In this document: positions 58,696 to 64,000 of the stretch, in pieces | Position numbering within the stretch: position 1 is the first letter of the stretch | Layout: each line of letters begins with the position of its first letter | Assembly: GCF_900312675.1 (NCBI RefSeq) | Contig: NZ_OMPC01000009.1 | Span: 1,267,531-1,331,530, forward strand | Source: Aliivibrio sp. EL58 | GTDB lineage: Bacteria; Pseudomonadota; Gammaproteobacteria; Enterobacterales; Vibrionaceae | Length of the DNA: 64,000 nt | Direction of reading: 5' to 3' | The notes under the pieces: generated by a model | What the model was told of the DNA's origin: nothing | The model's input: the letters and a program-made list of their open reading frames with translations, nothing else | Database searches by the model: none | Translations under genes and position numbers: made by a program

Positions 58696-59913
58696 ATGAC
58701 TGCATTTACTGTTGACGCTGTTCGCTCTCAATTCCCCGCTTTAACCCAAGATGTTAATGGTCAGCCGATTGCCTATTTTGATAGCGCAGCGACTACGCAA
58801 AAACCATTATCGGTATTAAATGCGATTCAAGATTACTACCAAAAAAGTAATGCTAATGTACATCGTGGCAGTCATAGCTTAACCGCCTCAGCAACACTGC
58901 AATTTGAGCAAGCTCGTGAAACCGTTCAACACTTCATCAATGCCAACAGCAGTAAAGAAATCATTTGGACTCGCGGTGCAACCGAAGCGATTAATTTAAT
59001 TGCTCAAACTTATGCTCGAAGCACACTGCAAGCAGGCGATGAGATCTTAGTAAGTGAATTAGAACATCACGCGAATATTGTGCCTTGGCAAATTGTCGCA
59101 GAGCAAACGGGAGCAACCGTTGTAAAAATTCCAATGAAAACCGATTGCACATTAGATATGGATGCATTTGAGTCATTGGTAACCAAGCGCACCAAAATTG
59201 TTGCCGTTGCTCAAGTAACTAATGTAACGGGTACATTAAACCCCGTTGATGAAATCATTAAAACTGCACATCAGATAGGTGCCATTGTTGTTATTGATGG
59301 TGCTCAAGGGATTGTTCATCATGATATTGATGTTCAAGCAATGGATGCCGATTTTTATGTGTTCTCTGGCCATAAATTATTTGCTCCAGCTGGCATTGGT
59401 GCTCTCTATGGCAAACAGCATTTATTAGAATCTATGCCAGTGTGGCATGGTGGCGGTAAAATGGTTGAGAAAGTCTCATTTGAGAAAACCACTTTTGCAG
59501 AGCTTCCAGGGAAATTTGAAGCTGGTACACCAAACGTTGCTGGTGCGATTGCTTTTGCTACAGCGATTAGCTGGGTTAAGCAATTCGCCCATGATGATCT
59601 TAATGCTCATATTAATGAACTTCGCCAGATGGCTATTGATGGCATCAAAGGTATTGAAGATTTACGATTCATCGGTTTACAAGATAACGCGAGCCTATTT
59701 TCTTTTGTTATTGATGGCGTCCACCACCAAGATATAGCGACTCTGCTTGATCAACAAGGCATTGCCGTTCGCTCTGGTAATCATTGTGCTCATCCTATGC
59801 TAGATGCATTAGGGCTAACGGGTACTGTACGCGTTTCATTTGCCTTGTATAATACGAAGCTAGATGTTCAACGTTTTATCGACGCGCTAAATAAAGCCGC
59901 AGATATGCTATAA
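58696..59913 (+). CDS. csdA: Cysteine desulfurase CsdA
   Basis: Class II (SufS-like) PLP cysteine desulfurase, partner of CsdE. PLP lysine in VFSGHKLFAPAGIG (about 226), persulfide cysteine in VRSGNHCAHPML (about 361). 405 residues. Start at 58696 fits E. coli CsdA; the open frame extends back to 58567, but that part is the gcvB terminator region, not protein. Ribosome binding site weak (AAAGAAA). Only 24 bases before csdE. Confidence 0.96.
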   Translation: MTAFTVDAVRSQFPALTQDVNGQPIAYFDSAATTQKPLSVLNAIQDYYQKSNANVHRGSHSLTASATLQFEQARETVQHFINANSSKEIIWTRGATEAINLIAQTYARSTLQAGDEILVSELEHHANIVPWQIVAEQTGATVVKIPMKTDCTLDMDAFESLVTKRTKIVAVAQVTNVTGTLNPVDEIIKTAHQIGAIVVIDGAQGIVHHDIDVQAMDADFYVFSGHKLFAPAGIGALYGKQHLLESMPVWHGGGKMVEKVSFEKTTFAELPGKFEAGTPNVAGAIAFATAISWVKQFAHDDLNAHINELRQMAIDGIKGIEDLRFIGLQDNASLFSFVIDGVHHQDIATLLDQQGIAVRSGNHCAHPMLDALGLTGTVRVSFALYNTKLDVQRFIDALNKAADML

Positions 59914-59937
59914 GCTCAAATTTAAGGTATTTTATTT

Positions 59938-60372
59938 ATGTCTACATTCCCATCTTCACCTTTTGGTTTTGATATTACTCACACAACTGTTCTCAATTTA
60001 ATGAGTGAAGCAAAAGGGTGGGAAGATCGTTACCGTAACGTAATTCAATTAGGTAAAAAACTGCCTAAAATGCCTGAAGAACTGCAACAAGATAATGTGA
60101 CGATTTCAGGCTGTGAAAGCAAAGTGTGGCTACAGCATGAAGTAATCGATGGGGTTTATTTTTTCTGTGCTGATTCTGATGCAAGAATTGTTCGCGGACT
60201 TATCGCGTTAGTAATGGCTGCGGTTAATAATAAAACGGCACAAGAGATTAGCACGTTTGATATGGATGGGTATTTTGCTCAATTAGGGCTAATTGAACAT
60301 TTAAGCCCATCACGTGGTAATGGACTTAAAGCTATCATTGAAACGATAAATGAACTAATAGAGCAGGCTTAA
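59938..60372 (+). CDS. csdE: Sulfur acceptor protein CsdE
   Basis: SufE-family protein of 144 residues that accepts persulfide sulfur from CsdA. Acceptor cysteine in ISGCESKVWL (about 60); SRGNGLKAIIETINEL at the C-terminus is typical. Ends just before a palindromic element and the convergent tcdA. Confidence 0.95.
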   Translation: MSTFPSSPFGFDITHTTVLNLMSEAKGWEDRYRNVIQLGKKLPKMPEELQQDNVTISGCESKVWLQHEVIDGVYFFCADSDARIVRGLIALVMAAVNNKTAQEISTFDMDGYFAQLGLIEHLSPSRGNGLKAIIETINELIEQA

Positions 60373-60388
60373 GGCCGCTTCGCTTGAA

Positions 60389-60470
60389 GGATTCAGGGAG
60401 AGCGTTGGAATAATAGCGCTTATACCTGAAACCTTGAGGGAGCTTGCGACCGTCCTGAATCCTAGTCCCT
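60389..60470. repeat. Palindromic element between csdE and tcdA, including TAGGGAC
   Basis: GGATTCAGG (60389-60397) and CCTGAATCC (60454-60462) are 9-bp inverted arms around a 56-base centre with smaller dyads (AGCG / CGCT at 60401-60420). Right next to the second arm, CTAGTCCCT is the reverse complement of the heptamer unit at xni, and its CTA is the tcdA stop codon. Confidence 0.65.
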
Positions 60471-61278
60471 ATTTACCGTGCTTTTCAATCAACTTCTCTA
60501 CAATTCTCGACACCGCAACAAAACCAAAGGTCGCAGTTACCACCGTAGCTGCACCAAAACCACTCGCACAATCCATACGTTTTGGGCCGTCAGCAGTTGC
60601 TTTAGTCGCACATACAGAGCCATCCGCTTGTGGGTATTTCAAATGCTCTGTTGAGTAGACACAATCAATGCCAAATTTACGCTTTGGATTTTTCGTAAAA
60701 TTATGATGACGACGCAAAGTGTCACGCAATTTTTTCGCTAATGGGTCTTGAATTGTTTTGGTTAAATCAGTGATTTGAATTTGAGTCGGATCGGTTTGAC
60801 CACCCGCCCCACCCGTCGTGATCACTTTAATCTTATTACTCTTACAATAAGCCAGTAATGCCGCTTTAGGTTTCATGCTATCGATAGCATCAAGCACGTA
60901 ATCAAACTCTTTAGAAATGTATTCAGCTTGGTTTTCAGGCGTAATAAAGTCATCAATTAAGTTAATCTTACATTCAGGATTGATTAATTTAATACGTTCA
61001 GCCATTACTTCAATTTTACTTTGACCAATAGTACCTGTCATTGCATGAATTTGACGATTAATATTAGTGACGCATACATCATCCATATCAATCAAGGTAA
61101 TCTCACCAAGGCCAGTACGAACTAACGCTTCAACAGCCCAAGAGCCTACACCACCAATACCTACAACACATACATGTGCAGCACGCATAATTTCTACTTC
61201 ACTATTACCATACAAACGGCGAGTGCCACCAAAACGTTGGTCATAACTTTCAGAAGCAGGAGTGGTTAATTCGCGCAT
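60469..61278 (-). CDS. tcdA: tRNA threonylcarbamoyladenosine dehydratase TcdA (CsdL)
   Basis: E1/ThiF-like ATP-dependent enzyme that cyclises t6A37 in tRNA, partnered with CsdA-CsdE. Nucleotide-binding VCVVGIGGVGSWAVEAL (about 32-48), LIDMDDVCVTNINRQ, and the cysteine in TGGAGGQTDP/ IDCVYSTE regions. 269 residues, as in E. coli. Convergent with csdAE. Its TAG stop is part of a TAGGGAC sequence shared with the xni repeat. Confidence 0.95.
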   Translation of the reverse strand: MRELTTPASESYDQRFGGTRRLYGNSEVEIMRAAHVCVVGIGGVGSWAVEALVRTGLGEITLIDMDDVCVTNINRQIHAMTGTIGQSKIEVMAERIKLINPECKINLIDDFITPENQAEYISKEFDYVLDAIDSMKPKAALLAYCKSNKIKVITTGGAGGQTDPTQIQITDLTKTIQDPLAKKLRDTLRRHHNFTKNPKRKFGIDCVYSTEHLKYPQADGSVCATKATADGPKRMDCASGFGAATVVTATFGFVAVSRIVEKLIEKHGK

Positions 61279-61299
61279 GGGGTTACCTTACTCAAAAAC

Positions 61300-61332
61300 A
61301 AAAAAGAGCACGATTTATACGCACTCTTTTTT
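61300..61332 (-). terminator. Terminator of mltA
   Basis: AAAAAGAG-GC / GC-CTCTTTTTT stem with a T-run on the minus strand, in the 77 bases between mltA and tcdA. Confidence 0.8.
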
Positions 61333-61355
61333 AGAAGATCAAGGTTCAATGTCGA

Positions 61356-62456
61356 TTATTTCTTTTTCGGCATTACCCACGGGTTTTCTGTTTCCGTATC
61401 GATTAAGCCTAATTTCCAAACACGACCAAAATGTTTAAAGTGACCCGCAGCAATACCCGCCTCAGATCCCATTCCATAATACTGATCTAAATGATTTTCT
61501 TTTACTGCTCCACCGGTGTCTAATGCCAATAATACTTTCAACACATGCTTACCTGTCCACTTACCGTCTTTATCTAATTGAGGTACCTCTGCAAGTATAG
61601 GGGTTCCCATAGGCAATAAAGTACGATCCGCCGCAACCGCCGCGCCAGCAAGTAAAGGGATCCCAGCCGTACCTAGTACATGGTGAGCGTCTCGTGGAGA
61701 GAAAAACACATAAGATGGGTTGGTTTCTAACAGCTCACGAACCGTCGCTTCATCATTTTTAGCAACCCACTCTTTAATTGCTTTAAGTGACATATCTTTA
61801 CGTTCAACTTCGCCACGCTCAATCAATACCTTACCAATACTTACGTAAGGGTGATTATTTTTACCACCGTAGGCAAAATACTGAAGCTTGTCATCATCAC
61901 CAAAATGAATAAAGCCACTACCCTGAACTTCCATAATAAATGGGTCAATCATATTGTCAGAGTAACCAAGCTCTAAACCTAAACCAGATAATGCACCTGC
62001 ATTAATTTCTGCTCGTGTTGGGCAATCTGAACCACAATCAGGTTTATCATAAACTGGATATTTAAACGTTTCATTTGGCGTGTGACGCATTTCAATCACA
62101 GGAGAAAAGTAACCAGTGAACATTACATTCCCCTGCTTGTCACCGCCGCCCATTTGAGCAAATTGAATACCATAGGTTGAAAGCTCTGCTGGATTAGAGC
62201 TCTCATCGATCCATTTTTGCAATTGAACGTACAGTTCTTCATAACGTAATGACATCGACTCAGAACGCTTAATAACTTCTGCACTTTGTTTTTTAAAGGC
62301 ACTAAAATCAGAAGGCTTATCCGATTCAATCTCATTAACTTCGTTTAAGTTATTACTGAATCCACCATCAAGATATTGCTGAGCGCGATCCGTAGGACGA
62401 TCAGCACAACCACCTAGAGCAAGAAGAACACATACAAGAGAAAATTTACGAAACAC
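61356..62456 (-). CDS. mltA: Membrane-bound lytic murein transglycosylase A
   Basis: Outer-membrane lipoprotein that cleaves peptidoglycan glycan strands, forming 1,6-anhydro ends. Signal peptide with lipobox LGGC (Cys about 17), MltA core with GYFSPVIEMRHTP and PFIMEVQGSGFIHF, and the C-terminal 3D domain with the catalytic Asp in LLALDTGGAVK (about 315). 366 residues. GTG start with AAGG seven bases upstream. Confidence 0.96.
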   Translation of the reverse strand: MFRKFSLVCVLLALGGCADRPTDRAQQYLDGGFSNNLNEVNEIESDKPSDFSAFKKQSAEVIKRSESMSLRYEELYVQLQKWIDESSNPAELSTYGIQFAQMGGGDKQGNVMFTGYFSPVIEMRHTPNETFKYPVYDKPDCGSDCPTRAEINAGALSGLGLELGYSDNMIDPFIMEVQGSGFIHFGDDDKLQYFAYGGKNNHPYVSIGKVLIERGEVERKDMSLKAIKEWVAKNDEATVRELLETNPSYVFFSPRDAHHVLGTAGIPLLAGAAVAADRTLLPMGTPILAEVPQLDKDGKWTGKHVLKVLLALDTGGAVKENHLDQYYGMGSEAGIAAGHFKHFGRVWKLGLIDTETENPWVMPKKK

Positions 62457-62586
62457 AATAAAGCCTTATTGATAAATAGTGCGAGAAGAATGACAAACAA
62501 ATAGAGGGAGAGCAATTCCTTACACTGCAATAAATGTAAGAAAAGGAGAATTTTAACAAAACTTGACACAAACTTGTGGGGAATTA

Positions 62587-62619
62587 TCCAAGTAAGTCAC
62601 TGCAAAGTACTTACTTGGA
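62587..62619 (-). terminator. 11-bp hairpin downstream of the DUF2850 gene
   Basis: TCCAAGTAAGT / ACTTACTTGGA perfect arms with an 11-base loop, 12 bases after the DUF2850 stop. No U-tract on the minus strand, so termination is uncertain. Confidence 0.45.
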
Positions 62620-62630
62620 AGGTATAACGA

Positions 62631-63014
62631 TTATTGTTTACGGAAGCTGGATTTATAATGCGTAGGTTTAGTTCGAAGCAATTGCGCACCATCATTATCT
62701 TCAACCATATAGATGTATGTTGTTCCACCATGCTTATAGCTTAATTGACTACCATCAAAATCAAACTTAGTACTAATTAGACGCCCATGAGTATAAATTC
62801 CACCAGCACTGATAGTAAAACTGTCTCGAGCATAACTTGGGACTCCTTGCTCAACCCAGTTACCATACAATTGAGACGCAGGCATTTGTGCAAAAACACC
62901 CGCTCTAAACATTGCCGCAAGTATCGAAGCAACTAAACCCACAGCAACAAAACCAATTAATAGCATTAATCGGATTTTTCTTTTTCTCAACTCTTTTTCT
63001 TGAGCTTGACTCAT
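62631..63014 (-). CDS. DUF2850 family membrane-anchored protein
   Basis: 127-residue protein with a basic N-terminus (KELRKRKIR), one transmembrane helix (about 16-38, LMLLIGFVAVGLVASILAAMF) and a periplasmic beta-rich domain (YGNWVEQGVPSYARDSFTIS, FDFDGSQLSYKHGG). This matches DUF2850, a Vibrionaceae family of unknown function, as I recall it. Start at 63014 chosen because upstream in-frame residues are low-complexity and extend into the argA leader. Divergent from argA. Confidence 0.8.
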   Translation of the reverse strand: MSQAQEKELRKRKIRLMLLIGFVAVGLVASILAAMFRAGVFAQMPASQLYGNWVEQGVPSYARDSFTISAGGIYTHGRLISTKFDFDGSQLSYKHGGTTYIYMVEDNDGAQLLRTKPTHYKSSFRKQ

Positions 63015-63167
63015 TGTAATGCCTAATAAAACCAACAGATATATAAGCATATCGGCAAATAATAGAAATATTAAGAAAAACTTATGTGACCTTGTACTAA
63101 ACACTTGTAGATAAGTAAATAAATAGTCATTATAACAACATAAAAAATCACTCATGGATGAAGTATA

Positions 63168-64000
63168 GTGAAATTTCGTAGCACAGCGCTAGTTAAAGGC
63201 TTTCGTCAATCAGCTCCTTATGTAAATGCTCACCGCGATAAAACCGTTGTGATTATGCTTGGTGGCGAAGCCATTGCTAATCCTAACTTTGCTAACATCG
63301 TTAATGATATCGCGCTTTTAAATTCACTCGGTTTACGTATTGTCATTGTTTACGGTACTCGCCCTCAAATGCGTGAACAACTTAAGTCAACTGCTCATCA
63401 TGCGCCTTTCCACAAAGGAATAAGAATTACTGATGAGCAAACCTTAGAGCTCGTCAAACAAGTAGCAGGTCAGCTTCAGCTCGATATTACCGCCCGCTTA
63501 TCGATGAGTTTAAACAATACACCGATGGCTGGTGCACAAATTAATGTCATTAGTGGCAACTTTATTATTGCTCAACCTCTTGGTGTTGATGATGGTGTCG
63601 ATTACTGTCACAGCGGTCGTGTACGTCGTATCGATACTAACGGTATAAATAGAATGCTCGACCAACAATCTATCGTTCTACTTGGCCCTGTTGCTAGCTC
63701 CGTTACTGGTGAGTGTTTTAACTTACTTTCAGAAGATGTCGCAACACAACTTGCTATTCGTCTGAACGCAGACAAACTCATTGGATTTTGTTCTGAGCAA
63801 GGCGTTTTGAATGAAAATGGGCAAATTTTAGCAGAGCTATTTCCAAGTGAAGCAGAAGTTATTCTTAAACGATTAGAAGAGAACATAGATCTAAATGATG
63901 GTAATTCAACCGGAACCATTCGATTTTTAAAAGGCTCAATCACTGCATGTAAAGCGGGTGTTCCTCGTAGCCATTTGATCAGTTACAAAGAAGATGGCGC
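63168..64000 (+). CDS. argA: N-acetylglutamate synthase ArgA (5' part, cut by window edge)
   Basis: First enzyme of arginine synthesis: acetylates glutamate with acetyl-CoA. The visible 277 residues cover the amino-acid-kinase-like regulatory domain, with [10 protein letters not shown] (about 28-37), [10 protein letters not shown] and [22 protein letters not shown] sequence ([14 protein letters not shown] here), all close to E. coli ArgA. The GNAT domain lies beyond the window. GTG start at 63168, since an in-frame TGA lies nine bases upstream. No clear ARG box seen. Confidence 0.95.
   Translation, partial: MKFRSTALVKGFRQSAPYVNAHRDKTVVIMLGGEAIANPNFANIVNDIALLNSLGLRIVIVYGTRPQMREQLKSTAHHAPFHKGIRITDEQTLELVKQVAGQLQLDITARLSMSLNNTPMAGAQINVISGNFIIAQPLGVDDGVDYCHSGRVRRIDTNGINRMLDQQSIVLLGPVASSVTGECFNLLSEDVATQLAIRLNADKLIGFCSEQGVLNENGQILAELFPSEAEVILKRLEENIDLNDGNSTGTIRFLKGSITACKAGVPRSHLISYKEDG

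Noticed and set aside
62519..62540. CTTACA-N10-TGTAAG dyad upstream of mltA as a GacA site
   Set aside because: Half-sites are in the opposite order to TGTAAG-N6-CTTACA and the spacing is wrong.
63014..63155. Longer start for the DUF2850 protein at 63155
   Set aside because: The extra 47 residues are Phe/Leu-rich with no family match and run into the argA leader; MSQAQEK at 63014 gives a normal single-helix anchor.

Overview
The window is a low-GC stretch of a gammaproteobacterial main chromosome. Gene order, protein sequences and Vibrio-type families (DUF3549, DUF3301, DUF2850, DUF2310) point to Vibrionaceae, most likely Aliivibrio (A. fischeri / A. logei group). Long blocks keep the gene order of Escherichia coli: rlmN-pilW-rodZ-ispG-hisS-yfgM-bamB-der-xseA/guaBA; suhB/trmJ-iscRSUA-hscBA-fdx-iscX-pepB; truC-yqcC; syd-queF; ppnN; xni; rlmM-ygdD-gcvA-gcvB-csdA-csdE-tcdA-mltA-argA. 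This core is interrupted by metabolic cassettes and small palindromic intergenic elements.

Layout. (1) 1-4.6 kb: formaldehyde detoxification. There are two adhC copies, the first cut by the window edge, separated by a sodium:dicarboxylate-type symporter and followed by fghA. (2) 4.6-8.7 kb: a cysteine or amino acid catabolic cassette with transporter CyuP facing RidA, L-cysteine desulfidase CyuA and a YheO/DauR-type regulator. (3) 8.7-28 kb: an AbgT transporter, then guaA, guaB, xseA, a zinc-ribbon gene, an AlaX-like editing protein, der, bamB, yfgM, hisS, ispG, rodZ, pilW, rlmN, ndk and pepB. (4) 27.8-34.4 kb: the whole ISC iron-sulfur operon with two abutting IscR type-1 operators, then trmJ. 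(5) 34.5-38 kb: suhB, truC, yqcC and two DUF genes. (6) 38-45.3 kb: a beta-glucoside/cellobiose PTS operon (IIC, IIB, GH1, BglK-like kinase, IIA, LacI regulator, then a porin) under a 35-bp inverted-repeat operator. (7) 45.4-46.1 kb: no protein gene, but a clear CsrB regulatory RNA on the minus strand with 18 AGGA motifs and a GacA/UvrY-type site upstream. (8) 46.1-55.7 kb: yaiI, DUF2310, syd, queF, a TPR/degenerate-GGDEF protein, an SGEEF diguanylate-cyclase-like protein, ppnN and xni. (9) 55.9-64 kb: rlmM, ygdD, gcvA, the GcvB small RNA, csdA, csdE, tcdA, mltA, a DUF2850 gene and the 5' part of argA.

How the parts work together. The ISC operon and the CsdA-CsdE pair both move cysteine sulfur, CyuA destroys cysteine, and RidA removes the reactive enamine that this releases. 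CsrB (global carbon and motility control through CsrA), GcvB (amino acid uptake control, next to its activator GcvA) and the GGDEF pair (cyclic-di-GMP) make the right half rich in post-transcriptional and second-messenger regulation. No tRNA, rRNA, CRISPR array, prophage or intact insertion sequence was seen.

No clearly undescribed multi-gene system was found. The best leads are the twin adhC genes with identical protein and only synonymous differences, the TAGGGAC heptamer element that supplies the stop codons of xni and tcdA, the paired degenerate/SGEEF GGDEF genes, and the cysteine cassette.
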